Source: Auriscalpium vulgare (taxonomy: Eukaryota > Basidiomycota > Agaricomycetes > Russulales > Auriscalpiaceae). Taken from it: DNA of 64,000 bases. Positions 33,957 to 45,120 of this stretch are shown piece by piece. Position 1 is the first letter of the stretch. Each line of letters opens with the position of its first letter. The notes beneath the pieces are model-generated. The model did no database searches, was not told where the DNA came from, and saw nothing but the letters and a program-made list of their open reading frames with translations. Position numbers and translations under genes: made by a program. The stretch spans positions 496,001 through 560,000 of the forward strand of contig JAHBBC010000006.1 in the NCBI GenBank assembly GCA_019915015.1. The letters run 5' to 3'.

Positions 33957-34521
33957 GTGGACGCACGGCGCTTCCGCTCATGGATCCTTCCTTCCTATCT
34001 TATCCCACCCATCTCTTCCGAGTGCCTGGGCATCTTTTTGTTGGGCATTTCTGATTATCGTTATACTTCCTTTCGTACATAGAGGCGCAGCCGCGGCTGC
34101 TCCTTGTACTCCCAGCCCGGTTATACTACTTACTGTCAGGCTCCTGCGTCGTGTACGTGTACTCGTACAGCCGGCGGGCCCGTGAGTACAGATCCCGGTT
34201 ATCATTGTCATTGTCGGTGTACCGTTGTTCGTGACTGACGGTCAGGCTCGGTCAGGCAGCGAAATGGAATGCATTTCTGTACGATATCGCAGCTCGATGA
34301 CTCCTGACCACACCTGTTTTTTGGATGATTGTTTTTTGGATGATTGAGTTCAGCTTCCATTCATTCATGCATGACGGTCATCATCCTCTGTGCCCACTAT
34401 CACTGCAGCTTCCTCTGGTTGATGTGCTCATCATTGCAGGAACCCCTGTGTATGCACATCTCGGTGAGTCCGCGCATTCGCCTCCAGAGCACACGCATGC
34501 ACCCACGCGTACCAGTGGTTA
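33957..34521. other. Convergent 3' flanks
   Basis: 565 bp, with a duplicated TTTTTTGGATGATTG word near 34317-34346. No gene recognised. Confidence 0.4.
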
Positions 34522-34914
34522 CTACCAGCTGCTCTCGAGTAGGACTGCCACTCTGGAATTCGGAGTCTGGATGACGCCCAGTTCGACTGCAACCGCGACG
34601 AGCCCCAGCGGCTCCTCGACCTGCGCCTCCGCACGCTCTGCGCGCCGCTCCGCCTGCTGCCTGTCCCGCACCGCCCGCTCGAGCTGCTCGCGGGCGTCGA
34701 CGTCCGCGTCGTGGCCCGCACACCGACAGCGCGTCACGCGGACGTCCTCCTGCAGCTGCTTGAGCGTGCCATCGAGGCGCAGCCGCCGGGCGGCGTCGGC
34801 GGCTTGCGCCTCCTTCTCGCGGTTGTGGTCGGCGAGGCGCTCGGCTTCGATGTCGCGGACCTTCGCGCGCAACGAGTTGATCTCTTTTGTGAACTGGTGA
34901 GTGGAGGTCGCCAT
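34522..34914 (-). CDS. Small coiled-coil protein
   Basis: Single-exon frame of about 130 residues. Start MATSTHQFTKEINSLRAKVR at 34914; heptad-patterned charged sequence follows (DIEAERLADHNREKEAQAAD, LEEDV-like LKQLQEDVRV, EQLERAVRDRQQAERRAERA). The last 30 residues are hydrophobic and less regular, so the true end may involve an unrecognised intron near 34600. The opposite strand is also open here but encodes only Ser/Arg-rich shadow sequence. Function unknown; a short scaffold or tether is a guess. Confidence 0.6.
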   Translation of the reverse strand: MATSTHQFTKEINSLRAKVRDIEAERLADHNREKEAQAADAARRLRLDGTLKQLQEDVRVTRCRCAGHDADVDAREQLERAVRDRQQAERRAERAEAQVEEPLGLVAVAVELGVIQTPNSRVAVLLESSW

Positions 34915-36810
34915 GAGTATTGGTATTAATTGCTGTGCGCACTGCGCTGGGTGGGCGTGCCAATGCCACTACTTAGTGCTCGCTGCCGGCGGGGGCCACG
35001 TTCCGCGGTGTTCTCACGCTCTCATTTTCAGAGCTCACTGCCTCTTGTAACCTCGTTGCGCACTCGGTCCCTGAGCGGGTAAGGTTATTTTCCGTTGACC
35101 TTACGTTGACCTCATGGTTTCGGAAGATAGTCGTCAAAAGACGATCGAGGTCGATTCAACGGTACCATGGCCAGAGGCTACGTATACCACTCAGGTTTCG
35201 ATTGAACATGCCAAGGACGCCGGTCAAGACGGACTCAGCTCAGCCCGCACGCCCTCCCAGAAGTCTGAACGCTGTGCACATGTGCTATTCGCCTCAAGTT
35301 CGCCTAACGATGTCGTGTGCGTTACCGTCGGCCCTCGGGGTCAGGACCAGGTCAGGTACGTTTATTTTTGCCCCTTTGGCTTGAGGGACGCAAGCCTATC
35401 TCCCCGCCTACATTACGTCTAATGTCAGCGCGTAGGCAAGCTCGAGAATCATATTATTCATACCTACCCGAGTTGTTTCGCTTTTCTGTATGAGATGCAT
35501 GCCATGCATGACTATACTTATATGTTCACCGGCTGGATTCTGCTGGAGTTCTGATGAGCAAGCAAGGCATGCGGTGGTCGTGCTTCCGTCCGCTGCAGCC
35601 GTAGTAGGCGAGAGTACGTAGGCGTAACCGCCGCTTGGGTTAGCCGCTGGGCCCTGCCCCGGGTGGCAAACTCTAAGTATATGGCCCAGACACTGCCCAG
35701 ACTGACGACGGAGACTACGTTCCCTGTGAGCAGAAAGTCCGAGTAGAACGAGGAAGACTATACATACTCCGACTCGGACCATGGCAGCCTCGCAACCAGT
35801 TGCTACTTTGTAAGGAGCACGGCTTTGCGTCTAGCGTCGTCTCCGGTCCTTAGTAATTTTGGTACCTCGGCCATGTGTAACGATCGGCCACGCATATGCA
35901 GCTCCGTTCCCCCGACCGTCAAACTTTCTTTCCGACATCCATACTCACGCTGCGGACGTACACATTGTCAGCGTCATTCGGAGTCAATCAGAGTCGATCT
36001 TGAATAAACGAGGCGGAAGAAGGCGCCCTTGCACAGAGAAAGTCGTTCTGTTCTGCTAGTATTACGTCTATTACAGTAACCCCTTCGGTCCGATGCTTGC
36101 GTCTTGCCTCCCCTTGCGGTCCTGCGGTCCTCCGATCCTCCTGTGCAACAATTTACCCACTCAAATCTACTTAGTCGGACTCCGGCCTATCAAATGCAGG
36201 CTATTTTAGATGCAGGAATTGCGTTCGGGTGTGAAATAGTACTAGATTCAAGCTGCCTTGGACATTGGCATATTATCCTTCACGCAGAAAACCATGATTT
36301 TGCGGGACCCCTTCCGAGTCGGTCGAACCAACGATTTAGCGCCCGACCTTTTAGCGCCCGATCTACTAATTGGTCGCGAATTTGGTTCCTTTGCTTCGCG
36401 GGTATAGCTCAGGCTGTTCGAATGTTCAACGTCAGCAACTCTGCTCAGTGGCCCGAATACGTCGGACAGGTTCCGGCCTCCCGTCCAAAATCTCCCCATT
36501 CGACCGGACACGATATCGATCTGTCGTCAACACCAACAGCCGAGGTCTCGGTCTTGTCATTTGCTGCCACCCTGCGCAGCCCTGCGCGGCCAACTTTGTA
36601 TCGATCTGGGTCGGTGCACTGTCGGTGCTCGGTTGTATCGCCGTCATGCTACAGCGTCAGCACCGCCGTCCGTTTTGCCGCAGCTCGCGAAGAATTCTGT
36701 TCCGGAATGGTCGAATCCGAGGGATCTGACCCTGCATCCTCGTCGCTTGGGCCATGACGGTTAAAGGCCGGGATTAATGCACGCAGAGTAGGCGAACGCT
36801 TTTTTCCCAA
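34915..36810. other. Long intergenic region with a repeat fragment
   Basis: 1.9 kb. It holds the partial dispersed repeat at 36032-36055. A minus-strand frame 35408-35782 starts with a hydrophobic stretch (MVRVGVCIVFLVLLGLSA) but lacks any other support. A plus-strand frame 36104-36757 has no family features and unusual composition. I would not call either a gene. Confidence 0.4.
36032..36055 (+). repeat. Dispersed short repeat, partial copy 3
   Basis: CACAGAGAAAGTCGTTCTG followed by TTCTG matches the right half of the repeat at 14065-14111; the left half is absent. Confidence 0.5.
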
Positions 36811-38832
36811 ATGGATTCGCGATTGACTCTCCCTTCGCTCCCTTCGCCGACACAGGCTGCAACGCTTGCATTATCTGCATTCGTCGTGTATAAAATATGG
36901 CTGGTCATCTACAACCTCTACTTCCATCCCCTCGCGCACTTCCCTGGGCCTAGAGTCGCGGCTGCCACAGAACTATGGCTGCCGTATCGAGAGTTATACA
37001 AGGGCGAGTCACTCTCGGATTTGCGCGTCCGGGTTCACCAACAATACGGTGCGTCTCCTTCAAAGCAATTATCTGGTTTGCTTCTAACGTCGTATGCGCA
37101 CTGCACAGGTGATATAGTACGCATTGGCCCGAACGAGGTTCGTGTCATCTCCCAAGCGCTGCGAGGCAGATATACTCATGTCTGCTTGTTGCCTGCAGCT
37201 GCACTTTGCCCGACCGACCGCCTATAACGAAATCTATAACATGAAGCACAGATGGGCAAAGGACTACAGGCTCTACCGGGCTTTCAACTTGGACTCGTCG
37301 TCGTTCTCCACTACGGATATTGTGGCCTCGAAACGGCGCCGCCACGTCCTGAGTACACTCTTCTCCAGGCAGGCGATCTCGAACATGCAAGGTCTTGTGA
37401 GGGACAGAGTACGTCGCCTCTAAGAGCTCCTCTCGGCGACTTTTTGACCCGTCCTCAGATCACAGACATGTGCGACGTGTTGAAACGGCGCGACAACGCT
37501 GGTAGGTCCACTTAGCCATCTGTGGAAAACGCGCTAACCAGAGATCGCAGGGAAGTCAAGCGACCTATTTTTCGGCTTCCGGGGGTTCACGACAGACACC
37601 ATAACCTCCTTCTGCTTTGCGAAGAACTTCCATGCCACCAACGCACCAGAGTTCGAAGCACCTCTCATCGTCGCCCTGGAGCAGTGCCTCCCCTCCATCA
37701 CGCTGTGCAAATATTTTGGATCCATGCTCTGGGTCATGAACTCCATCCCGGAGGCGATAATCTCAAAGATATCGGCGCCGATGGCGGCCGTCTTGCTTCT
37801 GAAGAAGGTATGCTGTGCTCAGCTGAGTCGACCCTGTCCTGCTCACTGATGCGCCCTACAGACGCTGCTCGAGCAAATCCAGGCCGTCCTGCGTGATCCC
37901 AGCGTACTCGAAAACGCACCGCATCCCATCATCTACCACGCTCTTCTCAGCCCTGAAATCAACAAGGGCCACCCGCTCCCTTCCGAGCTGGGCTTGCTGC
38001 ACGAGGCGCAGGTGCTCTTCTCTGCGGGCTCCGACACAGTCGGCACCGCTCTCATGGTTGCCGCGTTCCACCTGCTGCACCAGCCTGAGCAGCAGAGGCG
38101 CCTAGAAGAAGAGCTGCGGGCCGCATGGCCGGTTCTCGAGGAGCAGCCGAGGTTCGAAGCTCTGGAGAAGCTCCCTTACCTGGTACGTTATCTGCTTCTG
38201 TTTGGTGGCGATGCGATCCTGATAGCAGATCCAGACGGCTGTAGTGAAGGAGACCCTGCGTGTCTCGCCGGGCACACCAGCGGGACTTCCTCGGGTCGTC
38301 CCGGCTGCCGGAGCCATGTTGTCTGGTGCATTCATCCCTGGCGGCGTGAGTGTAGCTGTGGTATCTTTCAGAGGCGACGAGCTGACGGTGCCCTGAGACA
38401 GACCATCGTGAGCCAGAGTCCGCTCTTCGTTCACAATTCAGAGCAGATCTTCCCCAACGCCCACGTCTTCGACCCTGAGCGATGGATGCAGCCGAACTCT
38501 AGTCAGCTGGAGACGCACTTGGTGGCCTTCTCGAAGGGCCCGCGCAGTTGCCTGGGCATCAAGTGCGTTGCACCAAACCTGCTCGTGACCCGGGTTTACA
38601 TGCTGACTTCTCTAAATAGTTTGGCATATTGCGAGCTATACTTGTGTCTAGCCACCGTGTTCCGTCAGTTCGACGTACGATTGGATACAACCAAGTGAGC
38701 ACACTCATCTTTTGCAGAGAGATCATGCTGATGTATTTTTGCAGAGCGGCGGAGTTGTCTTGGACGGAACACTTCCTCCCGCACTTCCACGGCGAGCATC
38801 TCCGTGCTTTCTGTACTCCGAGGAGCGAGTAG
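36811..38832 (+). CDS. Cytochrome P450 monooxygenase
   Basis: Membrane-anchored haem monooxygenase. Start MDSRLTLPSLPSPTQ at 36811 with an N-terminal anchor, then YFHPLAHFPGPRVAAATELW (Pro-rich hinge). Further exons give DIVRIGPNE/LHFARPTAYNEIYN, the C-helix region RRRHVLSTLFSRQAI, I-helix FSAGSDTVGTALM, K-helix VVKETLRVSPGTP, PERF-type VFDPERWMQP and haem loop FSKGPRSCLGI with Cys ligand near 38550. About nine introns; the haem-loop intron joins CLGI to NLAYCELYL in frame. Stop at 38830. The N-terminal style resembles fungal trichodiene-oxygenase-like P450s. No terpene synthase, PKS or NRPS is nearby, so a biosynthetic cluster is not supported here. Confidence 0.9.
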
Positions 38833-39161
38833 AGATCGGTATCGATGTTTTTTTATCGGTTTGGTAGGGGATCCATCTAGGGCTGGTGTATCGAGTGTAT
38901 CAATCAGGGACGTGCAGATGGTTTCTTTGGACATGTACAAGATGAAATAGACATAAGGCTGCGTATTCTGCCGATGAGCCGAGATGACCGAGCGGAGATT
39001 GGAATCGGCATCGTGCCGCTGACGGCCGGCAGTCGGCCGGCGCTCTCCGTCCTGCCCAGAGGGAATCCTGTGAAGCTTGGACGGCGGACTGCCTTATTGC
39101 CTGCATCCTCCAAGCCGATGGAGCAGATGGAGCAGATGGAAGGTGGATTTTGCATGGTTCG

Positions 39162-39231
39162 CTGACGTGCACTGACGAGTGCTGACGCGTACTGACGGGC
39201 GAACGGGAGTACTGACGCGCACTGACGAGTC
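39162..39231 (+). repeat. 10-bp tandem repeat (about seven units)
   Basis: Unit CTGACGNGNN; six of seven consecutive decamers begin CTGACG and the fifth is diverged (AACGGGAGTA). It lies 170-240 bp upstream of the transporter start and could be a repeated factor site or simple slippage. Confidence 0.7.
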
Positions 39232-39284
39232 TACCTCTAGGATTGCCACGGGCAACTGCAACACGTCTGCAGACTTGAGTATAT

Positions 39285-39293
39285 CTATATAAG
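39285..39293 (+). promoter_or_regulatory. TATA-like box of the GPR1/FUN34/YaaH gene
   Basis: CTATATAAG about 110 bp before the start codon at 39401. Confidence 0.5.
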
Positions 39294-39400
39294 TATTTCC
39301 TGCTCGGGATTCATATATAGGCGTTCATCGCTTTCCGCCCTCCAGAGCCGTCGCATACCACTCCCGCCCTTCCTCTCCGAGATTACTCGCATCCAACGCC

Positions 39401-40460
39401 ATGAACGACGTCGAGAAAAACAACGCCACCGGGCTGAACACGCGCAATCAGCACAACACTGGCACTGGTGTTGGTGGGCCCTCGGCGGGCGGGCTCAACA
39501 ACAACGGCAACTATAACAACTCGTCCCAGGGATACCGGCCACTCGCGAACCCAGGCCCTCTGTATGTGCTGTCCCTCTCCATCGGTCGGATGCGTTCTGA
39601 CCACCGCGTCTATTTTATCGAATTCACGACATCTCTTCTGCGCTTTGTAAATCAATTCATCCGCGCCGTTGACCTGCGATGCGTTCCCGTCGTCGACAAT
39701 CTCTACGATATACTACAGGGGGTTGCTCGCGTTCGCTTCGACCCTGTTCATCATGTCACTTTACACTGTGCATGCCCGCCACATACTTGTGCCCGACCTC
39801 ATTATCGGCATGGCACTTTTTTGTGGCGGCCTGGCACAGTTACTGGCCGGCATGTGGGAGTTCGCCCACGCCAACACTTTCAGTGCAACCGGTGCGTCCC
39901 TTCACCAAAAAAAGCTGCGCTTTCTGCTAACACAATGTTTTACCCCGCAGTATTCACGATGTATGGCGCGTTCTGGCTCTCCCTCGCGATCATCCTCATC
40001 CCCGGCACGGGCATCATCTCCGCGTACTCGTCTGCTGGAAGCAACATGTTCTCTGACGCGATCGGCATCTTCCTCATCACATGGATGCTTGTGTCGTTCC
40101 TGTTCTTGTGAGTCCACCTCTCCCCCACCTACGTCTTGTACTGACGCACGCACGATTCGCAGCATCGCGGCGATGCGTCGCACGATTGGGCAAACGGTCT
40201 TCTTCGGTTTCCTCACGTTAACGTTCATGCTCTCCGGCATTGGTGCGTCTCTCAAACTGTTCTGTATTTGAGTCGGTAGGCTGACGAATGTTGGTGTCTG
40301 TGTAGGCGCGATGAGGCACAGCAGCGGCACGTCGAAGGCCGGCGGGTGGTTAGGCATCATCACCGCGCTCATTGCCTTCTATCTCGGCCTGTCCGAGCTG
40401 CTCACTGCCAACGACCTCTTTACGCTCCCGACGGGTTCGCTCCGAAGGCGCGACCTCTGA
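39401..40460 (+). CDS. GPR1/FUN34/YaaH-family acetate/ammonium transporter-like protein
   Basis: Six-helix transporter of the AceTr family. The start MNDVEKNNATGLNTRNQHNT gives a hydrophilic Asn/Gly-rich N-terminus. The family signature appears as NPGPL joined across an intron to GLLAFASTLFIM (canonical NPAPLGL). Later segments are GMALFCGGLAQLLAGMWEFA, NTFSAT/VFTMYGAFWLSLAI, FSDAIGIFLITWMLVSFLF, VFFGFLTLTFMLSGI and KAGGWLGIITALIAFYLGLS, stop at 40458. Five short introns interrupt the helices. Family members move acetate or ammonium across the plasma membrane. The Ala-to-Gly change in NPAPLG is the only departure I see in the signature. Confidence 0.9.
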
Positions 40461-41070
40461 ACGAGAAGGGTGGACTATGGCCTGTCCCATGATATCATTT
40501 AGTATACATATTGTGCTCCCTGTCATCGTTGCGTAGGTTTCTTCGTACATACCTTCCTCCTCTGGATCCAGTAAACTACACATACACTGATAGTCCGCGC
40601 CTAGTAGTCTTTCTTGGTCAAAATATAACACGCTGTGCCACATGTCACCGAATGGGAAGAGCGGGAATTTGGGCCAAAGTCACACCAGTGACCGGATTAA
40701 CCGCATTGCTGTGTAACAAGGAAACATCCATTGCGAGGCTGGTGACCACTTGACATACAGCTATGTGGCGGTCAATCATCAGTGGCGCATATCTTCGATC
40801 CATATCCCATCCCAGCTCTTCCACCTTTCGGGAAGTCGGGCAGCGTTGAGTGACGATCGAGGACGGTAGATACGCCCTACCAATGACTGTGCCACTCCAG
40901 AGGGCTTGAACGCTGGGGCAAGTGTCCGTCGAGCATGAGGCATGAGGGGTCGAAGTCGATACCAATACACGATACTAGGATTACACAGATGGAGCGCGGC
41001 GAGAAATTCTACGCGGACAGCCACATCAGCGACACTCCAGACCAAAGGTAAAGGACGTTTCTCAACAGTG
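40461..41070. other. Convergent 3' flanks
   Basis: 610 bp between the transporter and SF3B6; no feature recognised. Confidence 0.4.
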
Positions 41071-41552
41071 CTAATTCTCGTCCTTGATGTCATGCTTTTT
41101 CTTCAGCTGTGTGAGCTCCTCTTCCCGCTTGGCCAGCTCTGCCTTCGCAGCTGCAGCGTCCTGCTTGGCAGGCATATGGTACAGCACGACGATATACCGC
41201 TCCTGCAAATGGAAGCCGTTTAAGTGGTCCAACGCGTTCTTCGCCTGCACGCGTGTGAGTGTAAGCAGATGATGAAGCACAGACTCTGGGAAGGATACGC
41301 ACGTCCATCACATCGTCGAACACCACGAACGCCGTGCCCTTTGATTTGGGCTCGTTGCCTATCCGGATCTGCCGTATGCTTCCGTAGCGGCCGAAGAGGT
41401 CGTACAAGTCCTCGCCAGTGATTTGGTAGTTCAGGTTCTTGACGAAGAGGATGCGGTTTGCTCCTGGTGGGAGCTTGGCCTGCAAAGAGAGTTTACAAAC
41501 AAACGACCGACATGGAGATATAGGGACGTACGGTAGGTCTTGGTACAGCCAT
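41071..41552 (-). CDS. SF3B6: Splicing factor 3b subunit 6 (SF3B6/p14)
   Basis: Small U2 snRNP protein that contacts the pre-mRNA branch site. The first exon is tiny (MAVPRPT, 41532-41552), followed by AKLPPGANRILFVKNLNYQI, an RNA-recognition motif with RNP2 ILFVKNL and RNP1-type KGTAFVVFDD, then after an intron AKNALDHLNGFHLQERYIVV and the C-terminal extension typical of p14 (YHMPAKQDAAAAKAELAKRE, KKKHDIKDEN), stop at 41071. Length about 125 residues fits the family. It partners SF3B1 in the SF3b complex. Two introns, both consensus. Identification is secure from full-length resemblance. Confidence 0.95.
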
Positions 41553-41768
41553 TTCTAAGGTGTATGGGCAACAGAGGAGACTCGAGAGTCAACGGAAGCT
41601 AGCCTTGCCGCGGACCTCGAAATTGGGTTAGGGTCTACGGACGCCGGCCCGGTGCCCACATCCCCTCTGTCCGACCACGTCAGTGTCACGGTCCAGCGTC
41701 GCCAGCTCTCGAGTTCTAACCAGGACCGACTTGGACAAGTCAGGCGAAAAGCTATCTATCCTTCTACA

Positions 41769-42188
41769 ATGATCTCTCGACTACTGTCCATCATCCTCTT
41801 TTTCACGCTGATCAGCGCGACCACCGCCCAGTTCCAGTTCTTCAACGGGATGTTCGGCGGCCAGCAGCAGCAGCAGCAGCAGCATCAGCAGCAACCTGCC
41901 GGCGGCTCTCAGTGGGCATCGTACGCAGACAATGGTGACTCTACTCCTAGTCACGCTGTGCTAAGCGTACGACTAACGTTGCTACGCTTAGTACCCTGCT
42001 CCAACTACCTCTGCCAGGACACGATGACCTGCGTGAATCGCCCAGTAGACTGCCCGTGTCCGCATGTCCACGACGTCAAATGCATCGTGGCCGACAAGCA
42101 GGAGGATGGCGACGGGACGGCGATCTGTGTGCGTGGAGGAACAGACTGCGAGCAGGTGGAGAGGCTTGCGAAGAAATTCGCACACTGA
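41769..42188 (+). CDS. LCL2: Long chronological lifespan protein 2 (LCL2)
   Basis: Small secretory-pathway protein. Start [20 protein letters not shown] at 41769 is a signal peptide, followed by [11 protein letters not shown], a CAG-coded poly-Gln run and QWASYADN. An intron at 41935-41991 joins to [29 protein letters not shown] and the C-terminus [10 protein letters not shown], stop at 42186. The Cys pattern and order match fungal LCL2, which is linked to ER-associated degradation and lifespan in yeast. The 57-bp intron is a multiple of three with no stop, so an unspliced mRNA would stay open and insert 19 residues. Confidence 0.92.
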   Translation: MISRLLSIILFFTLISATTAQFQFFNGMFGGQQQQQQQHQQQPAGGSQWASYADNGDSTPSHAVLSVRLTLLRLVPCSNYLCQDTMTCVNRPVDCPCPHVHDVKCIVADKQEDGDGTAICVRGGTDCEQVERLAKKFAH

Positions 42189-42674
42189 GCTGCTGCCGTA
42201 CCCGTATTCTTGACCTTGCGGTGAGTGTTTTTTTCTTTCCCAGCGATCATCGCGTGAATGATGTCGTCCCAGACACGTAACGGTTCTACATCTAGCCACC
42301 TCTGTACATGTATACCCAGCGCATGTAGATTCATTCAACCGAAGTTGGACATTCGCTGCCACTCCCACACCTCCAAACGTTCCTGGGGACTAGAACTCGA
42401 CCCGTACATGATTTTGTTTTGCTGCCTGTTTGGCGACGGATTCAGGTTCCCAGTGAGTCTTCTCCCGCACGCTTCTCCGCTACGATCCGGAGAACTCAAA
42501 CTATGCTTAGAGCGACGGCTCGTCATTGCGTTGCTACACACTATAATGTATCCCACAGGAGTGGGGTCACTGGCGCACTTCTCGAGCTCTGTCTCTCATG
42601 ACGAAATATCCTGAGAACGCCATGCGTGCGTATATATAAGCCGAGGCAGTTCCTCGGAGCCCCTCGTACGAAGC
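42189..42674. promoter_or_regulatory. Intergenic; promoter of the PEBP gene
   Basis: 486 bp with a strong TATA-like TATATATAAG at 42631-42640, 35 bp before the start codon. That is short spacing and implies a very short transcript leader. Nothing else recognised. Confidence 0.5.
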
Positions 42675-43589
42675 ATGCTCTCACAACTGACCATCGCTTT
42701 CCTTGCCTTTTCTCCGGTCTTTCTAATCGCATGCGCACAAAGTGTCACGCAGGAGACGATCGCAGGCGTCCAGTCTGCGTTCAGTAACTTCAGCATCGTG
42801 CCGCAGGTCATTTCAACCTTCAAACCCAGCGCGATCCTGGACCTGGCGTTCAACGACAGTGCATCAAACTCTACACTTGATGTATCTCCAGGCCAAAACT
42901 TGACGATTGAACGTAAGCTATATCTTTCTCTGCTCTGTGAACTTGACACGCATATATCTTTCCATGTGCAGAAACGACTTTCGAGCCGCAGTTATTCCTC
43001 ACTTCGAATTCTACGAGTTCGACCTTTGACAAGTCGACCTTCGTCATCGCGATGGTCGACCCCGACGCGCCCACCCCGCAGAATGCCTCCGTCGCGCAGT
43101 TCCGTCACTTCCTAGGGGGCAATTTCACCCTTGCAGGACCACGGGTGAACTTCACGCTGCTCACAAATTCAACGCCCGCTATCACAGAGTACCAGACTCC
43201 TGGTCCTCCAAACGGATCCGATCCCCACCGGTGCGCTTTCCTTCCGGTGGAGCGGGGGATATGATGCCTGACCGTGCGTTTGCAGGTACATCTTACTCGT
43301 GTTTGAGCAGCCTGCGAACTTCACGCGGTTAGCCACGCCGCTCGTGAACGCGTCGACAGTGCGCACAAACTTCAACATCACGTTGTTCGCCAACATGACT
43401 GGGCTGGGCCTCCCGATCGCCGGGAATTTCTTCCTCACGGGGCCGGAAAACAGCACCGCGAACAGCACAGGTACAGCCCCGGCTCCAGGGCCGTCGACGG
43501 CGAGCTCGGGGGTGTTGGGTGTGGGCGGAGGTGGGGTGGGTGTGATGGGATTGAGCTTGGGGATGGCATTGGCCGGTCTCTTGCTTTGA
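42675..43589 (+). CDS. Secreted, probably GPI-anchored PEBP-family protein
   Basis: Phosphatidylethanolamine-binding protein fold with export signals. Start MLSQLTIAFLAFSPVFLIAC at 42675 is a signal peptide. Family landmarks: TFVIAMVDPDAPTPQNASVA (the DPDxP motif), FRHFLGGNFT, PGPPNGSDPHR joined across an intron to YILLVFEQPANF. Many NxS/T glycosylation sites follow. The C-terminus is Ala/Gly/Ser-rich and ends in the hydrophobic tail GVGVMGLSLGMALAGLLL, as in GPI-anchored proteins. Two introns. Cytosolic PEBPs act in kinase signalling or protease inhibition; this extracellular form is common in basidiomycetes but its role is not established. Ligand-pocket residues look retained. Confidence 0.9.
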
Positions 43590-43753
43590 ACTTGTATTCT
43601 GAATCGCGTTCCGCACGTCTCGAGTCGACTTGAAATTGAAAGTTTCCGAGCGCATGTCACGTGCTCCTTGCTTTCGCACCGCGACACCATCGACCAACTC
43701 AAGTACAGACCTCCCCAGCATCCCCGAGACACGCACACCTCTCGCTCAAAACA

Positions 43754-45120
43754 ATGTCAAAACGTGCAGGCGCACCGCAGCAAGGCGCTCTCATCAAAAG
43801 GGCGCGCTCGTCCGAGCCCGAGGGCAACCAGCAACTTGCCATTTCCTCATCCAACGATGAGCGGCAAAAGGCCCTCATACGCACAGTGAAGCGCACAAGC
43901 AACTTGGATGCACCCATCGTCAGCCTTGCAGGCGCGCACTCTGTGAGTCGCTGCGACTGTGCACTGTTTCGCTGCTGAACGTGCCCGTGTTTGCAGGCCG
44001 AGATTCTGAGCGCGCGATTCGATCCCAGCGGCCAAAACATTGCCGCATGCTCAGCAGACCGGGGAATCTGTACGTTCCCTCTCGAATGTTTTGAATATGC
44101 TCCTTACTAGCGTGTAAGCCCTGTGGCGAACGTACCCGCCAAACACGAACTACGGCCTCCTCACGAGCCTACACAAAGCGCCCGTCCTCGACATCCAATG
44201 GTCGCTCTTCTCGCCCCTCATTTACTCCGTTTCTGCGGACCACACGCTCGCATACACCGACCTCTCTACCGGCCAGCGCGTGCGCAAGATACGCGCTCAC
44301 CGCGAAATGATCAACTCCGTGGACCGGACGCTGGCGGGTGGCGCAGGGGTCGAGCTGATCGTCACGGGCAGCGACGACGGCACGGTGCGCGTGTGGGAGG
44401 GTGGCGACGAGGGGAAGAAGGATGCAGTAGCGGTGTTCGAGATTGGGTGTCCGGTGACGAGCGTTGCGTGGAGCGCGGACGGGGCGAACATCTACGCAGG
44501 CGCGCTGGACAACGACATCCACGTACGTCCCCAATTCCCTCGGTTTCCACGCACTTCCTTATTTCTCTCTGGTAGATACTGGATCTGCGTAAACAGGAGC
44601 AGGTGTCCGTGCTGCAGGGCCACACCGACACGCCCACATCCCTCGCACTCTCCCCGAATGGCGCGTTCCTCCTCTCCCCGTCCTTTTCCTCGCAGACCGT
44701 TATCTACGACATCCGCCCCTTCTCGCCATCGCCTAACCGCATCCACCGTGTGCTCACCGGCGCGCCTGCCGGCTTCGAAAACGCTCTGCTTAAGGGCGCG
44801 TGGAGCAAAGAGGACGATGGCCGCCGCGTCGCGGTGGGCGGCGCGGACCGCACGGTGACGATATGGGATGTGGATAGCGGGAAGATTGCGTATAAGGTGC
44901 GTTGCGCGTGCTTGCGAGTGTGGACGTACGCTCACGCGTTGGACAGCTGCCGGGCCATAAGGGAACGGTGACCGCGGTCGACTTCCACCCGAAGGAACCC
45001 ATAAGTGCGTAGCATGACTCGAACCACGCTCGTGCGATCTAATCGTCCCTATTCATAGTTCTCACCGCCAGCAAAGATGGGACACTGCTCCTGGGTGAGA
45101 TTGAGCCCAGCGTCGTGTAG
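43754..45120 (+). CDS. SNRNP40: U5 snRNP 40 kDa WD-repeat protein (SNRNP40)
   Basis: Seven-bladed WD40 protein of the spliceosomal U5 snRNP. Start MSKRAGAPQQGALIKRARSS at 43754, which resembles the family's basic N-terminus. Repeats follow: LDAPIVSLAGAHSAEILSAR, FDPSGQNIAACSADRGIFLW, KAPVLDIQWSLFSPLIYSVS, MINSVDRTLAGGAGVELIVT, GSDDGTVRVWEG, GADRTVTIWDVDSGKIAYKL and PIILTASKDGTLLLGEIEPS, stop at 45118. About five short introns fall in ordinary places. The protein binds Prp8 in U5 and lies 2.2 kb from SF3B6, another spliceosome gene, probably by chance. Confidence 0.93.

Larger units (their letters stand above)
38833..39400. promoter_or_regulatory. Promoter region of the GPR1/FUN34/YaaH gene
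   Basis: 568 bp. Contains a GGAGCAGAT triplet repeat near 39118-39138, a 10-bp tandem repeat at 39162-39231 and a TATA-like CTATATAAG at 39285-39293. Confidence 0.5.

Noticed and set aside
35408..35782. Minus-strand frame with a signal-peptide-like start
   Set aside because: Only the first 18 residues look meaningful; the rest is unstructured and no promoter or homologue is evident. A small secreted protein cannot be excluded.
36398..36430. tRNA-like word GTTCGAATGTTCAAC
   Set aside because: No acceptor stem, D-arm or anticodon arm could be folded around it.
36104..36757. 217-codon plus-strand open frame upstream of the P450
   Set aside because: No family resemblance, several overlapping frames of similar length, and composition unlike neighbouring genes.
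36811..40460. Secondary-metabolite cluster around the P450
   Set aside because: The only neighbours are a transporter of the acetate family and housekeeping genes; no backbone synthase is present within the window.
41071..45120. Functional clustering of spliceosome genes SF3B6 and SNRNP40
   Set aside because: They belong to different particles, lie on opposite strands and are separated by unrelated secretory genes; chance proximity is sufficient.
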